Positions 48,170 through 61,718 are shown, counted from the first letter of the stretch. The stretch: DNA of 64,000 nt from Batillaria attramentaria (GCA_018292915.2 JACVVK020000153.1:217501-281500), one strand, 5' to 3'. Translations and numbers: made by a program. The notes: a model not told the origin generated them from the letters alone.

Positions 48170-48257
48170 GTAAGTCGGGAACATTTCTTTATACGTGTAA
48201 ACCACTATTTTCGGTTGTGAATACAGCTTCATTAATTATCTCCCCTTCCACACACAT

Positions 48258-48320
<63 letters not shown>

Positions 48321-48839
48321 GGCAAGTGGCTGGTGCCGATTACAATGCATTACAAGTGTTTATTAGTGTGTTATGATAACGATATCAGAGTAATATCACG
48401 AGTAACCGACATCACTCTGATAACAGTCGTGGCTATGTTTTGTGTGTTTGTTTGAGGTTATTATTGTTATCATTGCCGCTCGGGGCGTTTTATTGTTGTT
48501 GTGGTGGTGGTGGTGGTGTGTGTGTGTGTGTCTGTGTGTGTGTGTCTGTGTGTGTGTCTGTGTGTGTGGTTTGTGTTGGTATTTTGCCGTTGTCTTGTTG
48601 TGGTTATAGGAGTTTGTTTTCTTGTTAGCTGACAAGTAATTCTTTTGGTTTACAACAAGGATGCACAACATAGCAATTCAGCAATGACAGAAAACCTGCG
48701 TCTAAAATCATACAGCCATTAATTAAGGCACTGCTAGTGATGATGATAGCCATAAACAACAACAACAACATCTTCAGAATCTCAAGCATTTCGTCACATG
48801 TCCGTAACTCGTCATGTTCTGTTCAGATTACCAACCAGG

Positions 48840-50003
48840 ATGGCAACAGCTTCAGTTGAGCCCGATCAGTTCGAGTGTCCGGTATGCCACGAGAATTTCT
48901 CTACCCCTAAAATCCTTCACTGCGCCCACCTTCTGTGTCGTCACTGTCTGATAGAGTGGCTGAACTCTGACTCTAATGCAAAGTGCCCGTTGTGCCGTGA
49001 CGTCATTGCTGATGCGTCAGAGAGGGTCGGTAAATCCTGTGACGACATCGCTGACTCGCTGCCTACCGATCTGGCCATGGAGGCTAGGGTGGAGTGCGCG
49101 GCCATTCTCAGCAAGGATCACGTATGTAGCGGGTGCGATACCACGCCGGCCACGTCTATCTGTCTGAACTGTGGCGACATGATGTGTACTGTCTGCACCA
49201 AAACGCACAAGAAATTCTCAATGTCAAAACACCATGATGTGGAAGACCTGGCCACCATGACTGCAGAACGTCTGGCTGCCAAGCGCCGCTTGCCCTGTTC
49301 CGTGCACGCCGACAAGACATCGGAACTCTACTGCCCCACCCACGGGGCTGTCATCTGTCAGCTGTGCGCCACATCCAAGCACCGCGCATGTCCGGAAGTG
49401 ACGGAGCTGGAGGAGAAAATGCAGGAGGCGCGTGCAGTGCTGGCGGAGCTGGCGGCCACACTGAAGGCCGGAGAGAGCAAGCTGGAGAGGGCGATCAACG
49501 AGCTGGATCAGTATCTGGTGGACATGGAGAAAGCAACACGGGCTGCCCTGGCCGACATTGACCACAAGTGTGACCGCCTGCAGAGTTGCGTGGAGGCCTG
49601 TCGCAAGCGTATGAAGGAACTCGCTAAGGGAGCTAACTCAAAGGCCAAGGAAATGGTAGAAGAAACAAAATCGGGTTTCATGAAGCGGCGTGGGCGAGTG
49701 ACGTCATACTGTCGACTGGTTGATCGCGTTGGAGACAGGATGCCCCGTGTGTGTGGTGTCAGCGACATGACCTCCACGCTCCACACTCGCGTAAAAGGCA
49801 TTGACCTCAGCGTGACCTTGCCTGCTGAACTGAAGGTCGTTGCTAGGAAAACTGTTGTGATCGACAAGAAGGCGCTGGCCCGTATTGAACGTGAACTGTC
49901 CCAACTAGGCCAACTGAGTGTGACGCCCGCTGTGAAAGTTGGTTCAACGCCATCCGCCACAGGAGTGACAGGAGACATGGCCGCTTCACAGGCTGTGGGT
50001 CAG
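48840..50003 (+). CDS. Gene C exon: RING, two B-boxes, coiled coil (388 codons)
   Basis: Start 13 bases after the CTGTTCAG acceptor. The open frame upstream to 48798 is intron. RING ligands are intact; the loop reads KILHCAHLLCRHC rather than KILPCAHLL as in the other three. It ends GGTCAG before GTAACA. Beyond the donor the frame stays open to 50147 without the (CA)n tract found in B and D. Confidence 0.88.
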
Positions 50004-53000
50004 GTAACACAATCGTCTAATAATAGTGATGATTTTACTGATGTAGGAGGCGCAACTCGCAAACGCCATTTAGTTCTCGATGCTAGTTTTATGACAAGTC
50101 ACGTGTCTTCAGTGAACACACACAGATCCATGTTGCGACATTTCTAGATTCACAACATCGTTGTGAGCTGTGTTGGTAGTGTTTAACTGAACATTGTGCC
50201 GCTTGGACACACGGTGATGTGTACAGTTACAGTGTATAACAGTAGTGTCTAATATTGTACCGTTTGGACACATGGTGATGTGTACAGTTACAGTGTATAA
50301 CAGTAGTGTCTAATATTGTACCGTTTGGACACATGGTGATGTGTACAGTTACAGTGTATGACAGTAGTGTCTAATATTGTACCGTTTGGACACATGGTGA
50401 TGTGTACAGTTACAGTGTATGACAGTAGTGTCTAATATTGTACCGTTTGGACACATGGTGATGTGTACAGTTACAGTGTATGACAGCAGTGTCTAATATT
50501 GTACCGTTTGGACACATGGTGATGTGTACAGTTACAGTGTATGACAGCAGTGTCTAATATTGTACCGTTTGGACACATGGTGATGTGTACAGTTACAGTG
50601 TATAACAGCAGTGTCTAATATTGTACCGTTTGGACACATGGTGATGTGTACAGTTACAGTGTATAACAGCAGTGTCTAATATTGTACCGCTTGGACACAT
50701 GGTGATGTGTACAGTTACAGTGTATAACAGTAGTGTCTAATATTGTACCGCTTGGACACATGGTGATGTGTACAGTTACAGTGTATAACAGTAGTGTCTA
50801 ATATTGTACCGTTTGGACACATGGTGATGTGTACAGTTACAGTGTATAACAGTAGTGTCTAATATTGTACCGTTTGGACACATGGTGATGTGTACAGTTA
50901 CAGTGTATAACAGTAGTGTCTAATATTGTACCGTTTGGACACATGGTGATGTGTACAGTTACAGTGTATGACAGCAGTGTCTAATATTGTACCGTTTGGA
51001 CACATGGTGATGTGTACAGTTACAGTGTATGACAGTAGTGTCTAATATTGTACCGTTTGGACACATGGTGATGTGTACAGTTACAGTGTATAACAGTAGT
51101 GTCTAATATTGTACCGCTTGGACACATGGTGATGTGTACAGTTACAGTGTATAACAGTAGTGTCTAATATTGTACCGCTTGGACACATGATGATGTGTAC
51201 AGTTACAGTGTATAACAGTAGTGTCTAATATTGTACCGCTTGGACACATGATGATGTGTACAGTTACAGTGTATAACAGTAGTGTCTATTATTGTACCGC
51301 TTGGACACATGGTGATGTGTACAGTTACAGTGTATAACAGTAGTGTCTAATATTGTACCGCTTGGACACATGGTGATGTGTACAGTTACAGTGTATAACA
51401 GTAGTGTCTAATATTGTACCGCTTGGACACATGATGATGTGTACCGTTACACTGTATAACATGCTTGCACGGAGCTAACACACTTTCAGCTCAAGGCGAT
51501 AACAAGCCCTTTTCTCGTAGTAATCTTGGAATTTACGCGCTTAGTGAAAGCGGCTAATCCTTCCATTTTTATACTCACAGATCGGTCTGAGTTGATTTCA
51601 TAGTATCTATCATCACACCACTTAGACACCTGGACAGTGACAGCGTCTGTCGTGCCAACAGAAGCGTACTCGATGACGCTGCGACCACAATGAGCGCTTC
51701 AGTAATGTAGCAACAGTCTTTGAATTTGAACAGTAGAATTTGAATGTTCGAGCGCTCTTGCAAAGTGTTAACAACATTGTATCGCATTAAGAGCTGTACT
51801 ACTCATCAATATAGAGTATTTCAAGACGCACGCACGAGCGAAACTGTTCCCAAACTGTCATAAGTTAATTGTCGTAGCAAAGACGGAAGTACCCCGTTTA
51901 ATCAACATTAACCTATAGGTTGTTGAGTGTTCCTTTTTGTGAAGCATGCTGCTTCTACATTAAATGTATGTAAAGTAAAGTACTTGTAAACGGTATATCG
52001 CCATCCCATGATGATTTTTTTAAAATATTACCAGAATGTTGTGATGTGCAGACGACAAGCTGGCGATTCCACGCGAACCACGGGAAGAACATCGTGCTGA
52101 GTAACAACCGGCAGACGGCGGAGAGAGCCAGGTGGCTTTTTGGTGACGCCATCGTGATTTCTAGTGAGGCCATGACGACAAACACACTGTATGAGGTAAG
52201 ATTATTATCTTCATATCATTGCTGTGTCGACAGTGTTGTGTGTCGTGCGACTGTTCCATTAGTGCACGTAATTCAATCATAACTAAAAGAAAAAAAAAAA
52301 CTTTGATTAAATAGCAGTGTTGATGTTCTTTCTGATAAAAAAAAAAATGTATTTCACAGCTATACTGCTGTTTTTATTGTCTCCAGTCTGTATATTTCTG
52401 TTATTGTTATACGCGTACTATAAACTGTGAAGCCAGGGATAGGCATAGATAACTGACAATAATTGCCAGATTCTGATTGACAAGTGAGTGCAGCCAATCA
52501 CAGTACACCAATACTCTAACAGACAAATCACACGTGTAGGATTGTCTGTCGGAGTATTCCAGGGTTCCCTGCCACAACGTCCTATCTCTCTTCTTTCTGT
52601 CTGTATCGATGGCAGGGAGGGGGGGGGGGGGTTACCATCCTTTTCCACCAGGTGTGATATCAAAGACGGGGCAACGATGAAAAAGCCAGCACAAATATTT
52701 GGCCCCAGCCAGGATTCGAACTCACGAAACGAGCTTAGGACGCTCAACCATTCGGCCATCCCGGCTCCCCCAATGGCAGGGAAACCTTGATGTGCTTGAC
52801 AAAGCTGCCGTGTAATGGCGAAACAAAGTGAATCCATGACGTCATGTTTTGGAAAAAGAAAGATCATTACGTCAACGTCTTTCATCTTGAAATCACACCT
52901 TTTTTTTCCATCAAATGACGTCATGGACGTACCGTGTTGTGTGATTGCACGACAGAAAGAAATCAGATGGGTTGCCATGGAGAATCAGAGGGCGTGGCTA

Positions 53001-54182
53001 CGGGCTTGCACATGTTCATTATATCAGAGACAATTATCTTTAGGATTTTGTCGGAGCATATTCAAGTGATGTGTGTTGTATCTCTATAGGTACGAGTGGA
53101 TGTAGTGAAAGGAAACTCGGGTTCCCTGTTGTGTGGTGTGACTGTCGGAGACCCGGCAACCCTCACCCTGCCCTCGGGTACTAGAGGATGGAAAGAGGCC
53201 GTTACGATTGGAAGGAATTTTGTTCGGCGTTACGGTGTGGAAGTAAGAGGCTTGTGGTATAATCACTATAATGCCGTCTTTACTGGTAACTGGGGAATCA
53301 CACGTTCTGTGTGATTGACAGGTGAAGTAAGGTGCATGTGAAATAAGTATCAATGTCTTTACTGGTAACTGGGGAATTACATGTTGACTAAGTTCTGCTG
53401 ATGTGTTCTGTGTGACGGACAGGTAACGTAAGCGACGTGTGGTATTAGTATAATCACTATAATGCCATCTTTACTGGTAACTCGGGAATCACACGTTGAC
53501 TAAGTTCTGCTGATAGTTCTGTGTGACTGACAGGTGAAGGTCTGGATTAATTGATTTGTACCGGTCTACGTGACATTGCAACGTTTGATTAGAAAATAAA
53601 ATCGAGCGGTCTGTATTCAGCTTTTTCCTTTCGGTTGTTGAATGTCTAACATGTGAAGCCGGAATGGCGTTGCGCTTCTTACAAGTATTTATTATACATT
53701 ATATCAACACAATCAAAGGTTCCCCGATTATAAGATAATCACAGTATTTTACGTTTATGTTGTTCTGAGTTTGGTTGATTTTATCATCTATCATGTACTG
53801 ATACACAATACATTATATTTTGACCCAGACGGACAGATCAACACGATCAAAAAGTTCACCGATTATAAGATAAGTAAGTATTTATGTTGTTCTGATGTAG
53901 GTTGATTTTATCGTCTACCATGTACTGATGCACAATACATTATATTTTGACACAGACGGACAGTACCGTAGGAAAGTCACTGCGCGGTCTGCCTGAGGAA
54001 AGCCGTGTCGGGGTGCTAGTGGACACCGCCAACAGTCTCCACCTGTATGTGGACGGACAGCACCAGGGAGTGGCCGCCAGGAACATACGTCACCCGTGTC
54101 ACGCTTTTTTCAATGTCTGTTATGAAATCACAAAGGTAGACACCAATCTTCTTACTGATTTCTGAGTTATATACAGAAAGTG

Positions 54183-54260
<78 letters not shown>

Positions 54261-54705
54261 CAACAACAACAACAACAACAACAGAAAAACAACCACATTC
54301 CTTACAAACATATATACGTGTACCTTAATTCTGCCGGGGAGCCGGGGTAGCCGAATGGTAGATCGTTGGACTCTCAATGCTCAGATAAGTCGTGAGTTCG
54401 AATCCCGGCTGGGGCCGAATATTTATACTGGCCTTTTCCTCGCTGCCCCGTCTGTGATATCTCCCTTCCATGGTTGAAAAGGGCGTGAAAGTCCCAAACA
54501 CCCACCCACCTCTCTCTGTCTGCCGAAGGAGACGTTTCCCATCAGTCAGAGCCCTTTTCACTTGTTCATGTGTTGTGTAGGTGTGGGCAAATTTGTTTCC
54601 GGACAAACAACAGACACGTGTATGTATTTGTTTTTCTTTTTCTCTTTTCTGTCTGTCCAGATCTCCACCCTTCCTCTTACAACCATGACCCCCTGTGATG
54701 GCTGA
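48840..54705 (+). CDS. Gene C: RING/B-box/coiled-coil/NHR protein, intact
   Basis: Third member of the array and the only one complete and undamaged in the window. Exons: 48840-50003, 52052-52195, 53090-53242, 53956-54135 and 54661-54705. All introns are phase 0 with GT-AG ends, and the predicted protein is 561 residues. Order: C3HC4 RING (13-52), two B-boxes (about 96-184), coiled coil (about 190-265), a linker with basic and Ser-rich stretches, then the NHR domain (about 389-555). RING plus B-box plus coiled coil predicts a self-associating E3 ubiquitin ligase. NHR domains are recognition modules best known from Neuralized, so NHR here probably selects the target. No signal peptide or membrane segment is seen, so it should act in the cytoplasm. 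Its N-terminus (SVEPDQFECPVC) is the most diverged of the four. Confidence 0.85.
50190..51455 (+). repeat. 61-bp minisatellite in the gene C intron
   Basis: About 21 near-identical 61-bp units, each containing GTCTAATATTGTACCG, TTGGACACATGGTGATGTG and CAGTTACAGTGTAT. Genes A, B and D have one diverged copy of the unit at the same position (for example 27027-27085), so the expansion is specific to gene C. Confidence 0.92.
52052..52195 (+). CDS. Gene C NHR exon 1
   Basis: 48 codons between GATGTGCAG and a canonical GTAAGA donor (the other copies have GTCAGA). It reads WRFHANHGKNIVLSNNRQTA then AIVISSEAM. Confidence 0.8.
52625..52773 (-). mobile_element. SINE family A in a gene C intron
   Basis: Reverse copy inserted in the GATGGCAGGG sequence. 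Genes A, B and D have the empty site there (for example 62909-62925). GATGGCAGGG/AATGGCAGGG flanks it on both sides as a probable target duplication. Confidence 0.8.
53090..53242 (+). CDS. Gene C NHR exon 2
   Basis: 51 codons after CTCTATAG, ending GGTGTGGAA before GTAAGA. It reads VRVDVVKGNSGSLLCGVTVG and so on. Confidence 0.82.
53956..54135 (+). CDS. Gene C NHR exon 3
   Basis: 60 codons after TTGACACAG, ending CACAAAG before GTAGAC. It contains ESRVGVLVDTANSLHLYVDG. A partial extra copy of the exon start (CAGACGGACAG) lies at 53827-53837 and may act as a decoy. Confidence 0.82.
54335..54512 (+). mobile_element. SINE family A in the last gene C intron
   Basis: Same site as in genes A and B. 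Confidence 0.85.
54661..54705 (+). CDS. Gene C terminal exon
   Basis: It follows CTGTCCAG and encodes ISTLPLTTMTPCDG then TGA, completing the final NHR strand after EITK. Confidence 0.65.
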   Translation: MSTLPLTTMTPCDG

Positions 54706-55304
54706 AGAAGATCACTCGGAGCCACGATGGCTTAGTGGGTCCTTCCAGTTGTCAACCCGCAAAGAGATATTGTGCAAGTAACGGGGAGACAACTCGTCCA
54801 TAATTTTAAGCCAGCTTCTGAACTGCACACAAGAGCTAGCAGCCGACAGAGGAATGAGGGGGTAGGTGGTCGCTGCTAGCATTGCCAGAAAGAGGAACAT
54901 TGGAATCTGTGTAATTTTATCTCACACATTATTGTATTGTATTGTATTGTATTGTATTGTATTGTATTGTATATAGTCCAGGACATAAAATGGTCCTAAG
55001 CGTGTAGCATTTAGTGAGGAAGTGACAAAGCCACCAGCGTACGTCTACAAAGCAGGCACGTTATGCTAGGGGGGTCCGGGGGTATGTTTTTTTTTTTTAA
55101 ATTAGACAAAAATCTGTGTAATTTTGTCCGTTTTGACATGAGTTTAGGTGCTTCAGCGTGAGTAAACACTTTCTTGTTGAGGAAAATGTTTAAAATTAGA
55201 CTAAAATCTGTACAGTTGGTATGTTATTTGTTCAAAAATAGCTTAAAATGTGTGTAGTTTGGGTCATGTTTGTATGATTTGAATTCAAATCTGTTCAGTT
55301 TGCT

Positions 55305-55415
55305 CCGGCTGGGGCCAGATATTTGTGCTGGCGTTTTCATCATTGCCCCGTCTTTCATATCACCCGTATATGGTGGAAAAGGACATTAAACGCCCAAAAC
55401 CCCACCCCACCCACT
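55305..55415 (+). mobile_element. SINE family A, partial
   Basis: Body without the tRNA head. Confidence 0.6.
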
Positions 55416-55760
55416 CCTCCCTGTTCAATTTGGTGCATTTTGCCATGATTTGTAAGTGCTTCAGAGCGGGAAACACATACTATTAGGAGAGGAAATTTTT
55501 TTCCCAAATATGGAAAAATCCGTCCAAAAGTGGAAGATTTTAAGTTCTGATAGTCCCATTATTGTATTGTATTGTATTGTATTGTATTGTATTGTATTGT
55601 ATTGTATTGTACTTTTCTGCAGTCCCATTATTGTATTGTATATTTTCTATAGTGCCATTATCGTGGAAAGGGAAGTGCTAATGTAAGAAGAAATGGTTGC
55701 TTTTTGTTTGATTTGTTACTGTGCTCTGTATAGATGTGGACGAGGAGACAGAAGTGTATA

Positions 55761-55764
<4 letters not shown>

Positions 55765-55800
<36 letters not shown>
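55765..55800 (+). repeat. (AT)n tract
   Basis: About 36 bp of TA dinucleotides. Otherwise 54.8-57.5 kb shows no gene: (TATTG)n, a SINE piece, G-runs at 57155-57200, and a reverse LINE-like 3' end near 56352-56400 (CTTTATTAATCTCGAGAGGG). Confidence 0.85.
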
Positions 55801-55803
<3 letters not shown>

Positions 55804-57499
55804 TCAATGCGAATAGTTTGTTGCTGTTGCTGACGTGTTCATATCACAGACCACCTGTAGCCATACGTATATCTACACATACATGCCTGTACCCCCTGAT
55901 GAGGTTTCTGGAAATTAAAAAAAAAAAAAACCTGAAACTGGAAATTCGAGCTGCATCCCCGGTGGATAGCGCGTCGCCGTAATACGTTGCCACCCAGTTT
56001 TTCCTTTCTTTCTTTTCCCATCATGCATAGCGTGTGATTGTTTTTCCACTCTCCTCTCCCGTATGAAATGGGATCTTTAACCTGCACACTTGATCTTGTG
56101 CGTCCGCGTGAACATGAAAGCCAGACAGGCATCGTGAAAGAGTCTGCACATGAATTTTACTCGAGTTAGAAGGAAAAAAATCCTCCCAAATTCCTGCCCA
56201 CCGGAGAATCGAACCATGCGGATCAGGATCCGAAGTCGGATGCTTTAACCACTAGACCAAATCTCCTGTGTCATTTTCCGTAATTAATCAAAACGGCGCA
56301 TCGCTATTGTGTGTCACATTATCATGATCATTATTACGCCTAGTGATTTTGATGTAATATAGAATACTTTATTAATCTCGAGAGGGAAATTGATCCTCTG
56401 TCTCACATAAGCAACAAACATATTCATACAAAAGTCTACAAAGATAACATTTTTTTAATGAGTTAAAACATAAAGTTTTCTTTATCATTATTCGTCTTTT
56501 TGTTAGATCGAAACATACATACAGGACAACATTACATACATAAGGTACATAATAATATTGTCCATTCAACAGTTCTCAAAACCTCGTACCCATGTACATT
56601 TACACAAGACACAAGCGAGTACACACACACACACAACCATGTTGTCCGTTTTGTTACGGTGCAGCTCCATCTTCTGTTTTTACCCATCTCTTCCTTGAAG
56701 ATTATAGAATCATTGTATTATTACGGAAGAAAATTGCTTTTCAGCCTTCATTATTTGTGTTATAAATTTCATATCGTTCATCTGTGTTTCTTGTTTTCAA
56801 TCATTGTCAGAGCGTATTCCATGATCTTTGTTCAGAGTGTACGTGAAAGACCGCTACCCTCTCCGCTCTACCGTCCCATGCATGAGACGACACATATATT
56901 ACACATAATACCCGCAGTGCCAAAAAAAAATGACACCAACACAGTGTCAACTGCTGTCAGGTATTTTGTACAAGTTTGTATTAAAAGCAATGGAACTTTT
57001 GCACTTCGACCAGAAACAAAATCTCCGGAATAAACGAGTTATAGCTTTACAGGAATCACTCAAGCGAAAGACCTTAACTGTCGTCTGGCATATCACCATT
57101 AGTATGTACAAACCCTCTCAGAGGGAAAAGTGGTTAATCCTGCACTGACTTGCCATGGGGGGGGGGGGGGGGAGCGGGTCGGAGGGGGGGGGGGGGGAGG
57201 CGGGCACAATTGGAGAAAAGACATGAAAACAAGCTAAATCTGCTACAATCAATCAAGCATAACACCATTGCAAATTCCAACACCAAGAAAATCCTGGATC
57301 GCAGTTTCAGTCGTTGTCAATTAGCCGTATGTGTACTGACATGATACGCTCCGTAAACAACCCATAATATCCTATTGTCACCAATGTTACATTAACCACA
57401 CGAACTGCATGTCGTCAAGGCGTCCAGTATAGCGCCCTCCCAAAGCATTCACGCGCGTGTAGTCTCCACAGCGCAGATGTTAGGTTAACTGACGGTAAA

Positions 57500-59112
57500 C
57501 GGTATTATTTATCGTTTGCCACTAACCCTAATCCTCGCAAAATGTTCGCTATTGTGAACAGACTGTTAGGTGAGGACTCCATGAATCCAATCGTTCCTGA
57601 GCTGGGTGACGACACCCAGGCTGCCTCCTGCTTGTCTGACTTCTTCGTCCAGAAAATAGAGAAGATCAGAACGTCTTTTCCAGATGACGATGATGTGGAT
57701 GGCAGCATAGCCTTGATAAATTCCAATCTGCATATCGACCAGGACATTCCACGGAAACTGCCCTACTTCGAGTGACCAACGACCTCCTATGCGGCATGGA
57801 CAGCGGCAGCGCAGTTCTCTTGCTTCTGCTCGATCTGAGTGCGGCGTTCGACACGATCGATCATCAGCTTCTGCTCCACAGGCTGCACAAAGAAGTTGGC
57901 ATCACTGGCATTGCTCATCAGTGGTTTGTCTCATACCTGCTGGACAGATCACAGTATGTTGCTGTTGGAGAAGTCCGATCGCCAGCCACCCCACTGCTGT
58001 GCGGCGTACCCCAGGGTTCGGTCCTTGGCCCTATCCTGTTCTCTGTCTACTCATCACAGCTTGGGAAGGTCATTCAAAAACATCTGATTGACAGACATCA
58101 TTTTGCGGATGACTCACAGCTGTACACCCACATCCCTCCTGATCCTACTGCAGCACAGGCAGCACTTCGTCGTTTGGAGGCTTGCTGCCTTGATGTCAAA
58201 TCCTGGATGTCGAGGAATAAGTTGAAGCTTAATGACGGCAAATCAGAGGCAATCTTGTTTGGTTCAAAGAAGATCAAAACAAAAGCTCAGATCCATTCTG
58301 TTTCTGTCGGCGATGCTGAAATCCAACTCTCGGACTCTGTTCGAAACCTTGGACTGATTTTAGACAGTGAGCTGTTGATGTCAGACCACGTCAGTGCTGT
58401 ATTCAAAGCCTGCTTCTTCCACCTCAGACGTCTGGGTAAAATCCGTCCCTACATCAACAGACACACTGCCAACACCATTGCCGTATCTCTGGTCTCATCC
58501 CGCCTGGACTACTGCAATGCCTGTCTTTGGGGTCTTCCGGAATCGCTGCTCCAGCGCCTTCAGCATGCACAGAATGTGGCTGCAAGAATTGTCTCCCGTT
58601 CCAAAAAGACTGACCATATCACACCGGTCCTCAAAGATCTCCACTGGCTTCCAGTCAAGCTTCGCATCGACCATAAGCTTCTCTCATTGACTTTCTCCTG
58701 CATTCACGGCACTGCTCCACTATATCTGGCTGAGCTCATACCACTCTATAGACCTTCACGCAGCCTAAGATCTTCTTCCCAGTCCAGACTTGCTGTCCCA
58801 GGTTACTATGACAACACAAACAAGAAACGATCTGGTGCACGGGCTTTCAAGAGTGCAGCTCCCTGCCTCTGGAACAACTTGCCAGCTCACCTCAAGTCAG
58901 GTTCTGCGTCAGTCATGACCTTCAAGCGGAACCTCAAGACGCACCTGTTCTCTCAGTTCTAAATTGTTTTTTTTTTTTTCTTTCTTCTTCTTCTTCTTCC
59001 CTCTTCTTCTTCTTCTTCTTCTTCCCCAAACCCAAAGGCGCCGTGAGCATGCTTACTGCATGGAAGTTCTTTTCGTAGCGCTATACAAATGGCCAATCAT
59101 CATCATCAACCC
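57500..59112 (+). mobile_element. CR1/L2-type non-LTR retrotransposon, 5' truncated
   Basis: It retains part of the endonuclease-RT linker (57542-57775), the reverse transcriptase and C-terminal region (57772-58962), and a 3' tail. The tail has GCGCTATACAAATGG and ends in an (ATC)n run, which is typical of L2-like 3' ends. It lies upstream of gene D. Confidence 0.8.
57542..58962 (+). pseudogene. LINE reverse transcriptase, internally deleted
   Basis: The linker region (LSDFFVQKIEKIR) breaks at TGA 57773-57775. The frame then shifts to the RT: LDLSAAFDTIDHQ, GVPQGSVLGPILF, the catalytic HHFADDSQLY, then the SAAPCLWNNLPAHLK and FKRNLKTHLF C-terminus of CR1/L2 ORF2. The linker meets VTNDLLCGMDSG directly, so the first RT motifs are deleted. 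The active-site YADD is FADD here. Endonuclease and ORF1 are absent. It is dead as an autonomous element. Confidence 0.8.
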
Positions 59113-59189
59113 ATCTGCGCCATCGAGGTTACACGCCGTCGAGCGGAAGAGTTCTCGCCCCTCACTTGCGGAAGACGACTCACCAAGCC

Positions 59190-59336
59190 AACCCGGCAGT
59201 GACACAGTGACAACAATAAACTGTTACTACCGTGATCCGCCTTTTCCTGTGTACTGGCAGTCACAGCAACGACATTTGATAAAGAAGACTGTGGAACACT
59301 TGTATCCTGTGTCCCCGTATAACAACAGTAGGAAGG
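59190..59336 (+). other. Gene D putative 5' UTR exon
   Basis: It contains the GGCAGTGACACAGTGACAAC motif and ends TAGGAAGG before GTAAGTCAG, as in A and B. It would splice to the acceptor at 60371-60372. Confidence 0.4.
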
Positions 59337-60385
59337 GTAAGTCAGTAGCGATAATTATGTCGATACAGCAACACGTCTCTATGTTGTGCTATTTTCGTTT
59401 TTTCATTCACTGACGCCAGCCACACCGCCCACCGCCAATTGCCAGTCGTCTGACAGGATTTACAAAGTGATACACGCCATCGTGTTGTGAGGCATTTATA
59501 GTGTGTAACACTGACACGGCCGCTAAATCACTGTGCTGTGTTGGGGAGTTCTCCGTTTGTTACCGTTGACTTCCGTGTTCGTGCGAGTCGGACGAGGGGA
59601 CGTCACTGCTGGTAAAGGCAGTCGTTTCGAATATGGTATTATGTCCCTTGCGCCTGATCTGTTCAGCAGTGTAGCGTTTATGTACAGGACCTCACCATAA
59701 TCATTAATCAAACGCAACATCAGAGCCGTACAGACTACTCCGCTCTGACGTTCTATCATGCTCTGCAGGACTGGACAAGTGTTTCCCCCGCTGACAGCAG
59801 GATGTTCTGATAGACTCCACTAGGCAGCACGTGACTCGAGGCCAAGGCCCCACCGTCCCTTTACGACTCCGAGTCTGGCAAAACAGTACGCCCATGACAT
59901 CATCATTGTATGTGAAAAACGGATGATTTCAAGATGAAAGAGATTCATTGACGAAATGGTCTTTTTCCTCAAATGACATCAACTGATTTTAAGATTTCTG
60001 CCCATGTGTCAGTCATATCAAACCGTTACGCGTGCTCAGTTCCCTCGTTGTCGTGTCGGGCAAAAAGTGTGCCAGACCATACCATGTGTTGTGCTCATAA
60101 TGCCGCGGGTCGCGATTGGCTGAATTCTGGGGGCTCGACCCTTTTGATTGACAGGACTGGAGTCGTCCTTTAAAAGAAAAACGAAAACACTCACAGTTAT
60201 CTATACTGTCATCAAGTTCCGGGCTTTATTTTTCTCTCGCTTCTTTCATTATTCTTCACATCCACCCTCATCCTTACTGTATTGATCACTGAACGTCAGC
60301 ATGCTTATTGGAACGATAAAAACGAGCATAATTAACGCTTTTCTCTTACAACCTTCACCGTATTCTGTTCAGGTTATCCGCAAGC

Positions 60386-61537
60386 ATGGCGACTGCTTCA
60401 GTTCAGCCCAGTGATACAGAGTGTCCTGTTTGTCATGAGAATTTCTCCACCCCTAAAATCCTTCCCTGCGCCCACCTTCTGTGTCGTCACTGTCTGGTGA
60501 CGTGGTTGAACTCTGACGCTGATGCACAGTGCCCTCTGTGTCGTGACGTCATTGCTGACGCGACAGAGAGGGCCGGTAAATCCTGTGACGACATCGCTGA
60601 CTCGCTGCCTACCGACCTGGCCATGGAGGCTAGGGTGGAGTGCGCGGCCATTCTCAGCAAGGATCACGTATGTAGTGGATGTGATACTACGCCGGCCACG
60701 TCTATCTGTCTGAACTGTGGCGACATGATGTGTACTGTCTGCACCAAAACACACAAGAAATTCTCAATGTCAAAACACCATGATGTGGAAGACCTGGCCA
60801 CCATGACTGCAGAACGTCTGGCTGCAAACCGCCGCTTGCCCTGTTCCGTGCACGCCGACAAGACATCGGAACTCTACTGCCCCACCCACGGGGCTGTCAT
60901 CTGTCAGCTGTGCGCCACATCCAAGCACCGCGCATGTCCGGAAGTGACGGAGCTAGAGGAGAAAATGCAGGAGGCGCGTGCAGTGCTGGCGGAGCTGGCG
61001 GCCACACTGAAGGCCGGAGAGAGCAAGCTGGAGGGGGCGATCAGCGAGCTGGATCAGTATCTGGTGGACATGGAGAAAGCAACACAGGCTGCCCTGGCCG
61101 ACATTGACCGCAAGTGTGACCGTCTGCAGAGTTCCGTGGAGGCCTTTCGCAAACGTATGAAACAGCTTGCGAAGGGAGCTAACTCTGAGGCCAAGAAAAG
61201 GGTAGAAGAAATAAAATCGGGATTCATGAAGCGACGTGGGCGAGTGACGTCACACTGTCGACTGGTGGATCGCGTAGGAGACAGGATGCCACGTGTGTGT
61301 GGTGTCAGCGACATGACCTCCACGCTCCACACTCGCGTAAAAGGCATTGACCTCAGCGTGACCTTGCCTGCCGAATTGAAGGTCGTTGCTAAGAAAACTG
61401 TTGTGATCGACGAGAAGGCGCTGGCCCGTATTGAACGTGAACTGTCCCAACTAGGCCAGCTGAGTGTGAAAGCTGCTTCAACGCCATCCGCCCCAGGAGT
61501 GACAGGAGACATGGCCGCTTTACAGGCTGTGGGTCAG
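60386..61537 (+). CDS. Gene D exon: RING, two B-boxes, coiled coil (384 codons)
   Basis: It follows CTGTTCAG, and the start codon is 13 bases in. RING: C13, C16, C28, H30, C33, C36, C49, C52. B-box 1 has C96, C99, C108, C111, C116, C119, H123 and His131/132. B-box 2 has C153, H156, C165, H168, C173, C176, H181. The coiled coil runs about 190-265. It ends GGTCAG before GTAACA. Confidence 0.87.
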
Positions 61538-61645
61538 GTAACACAATCGTCTAATAATAGTGATGATTTTACTGATGTAGGAGGCGCAACTCACAAACGC
61601 CATTTAGTTCTAGGTTTTAGTTTTATGACAAGTCACGAGTGTTCG

Positions 61646-61718
<73 letters not shown>

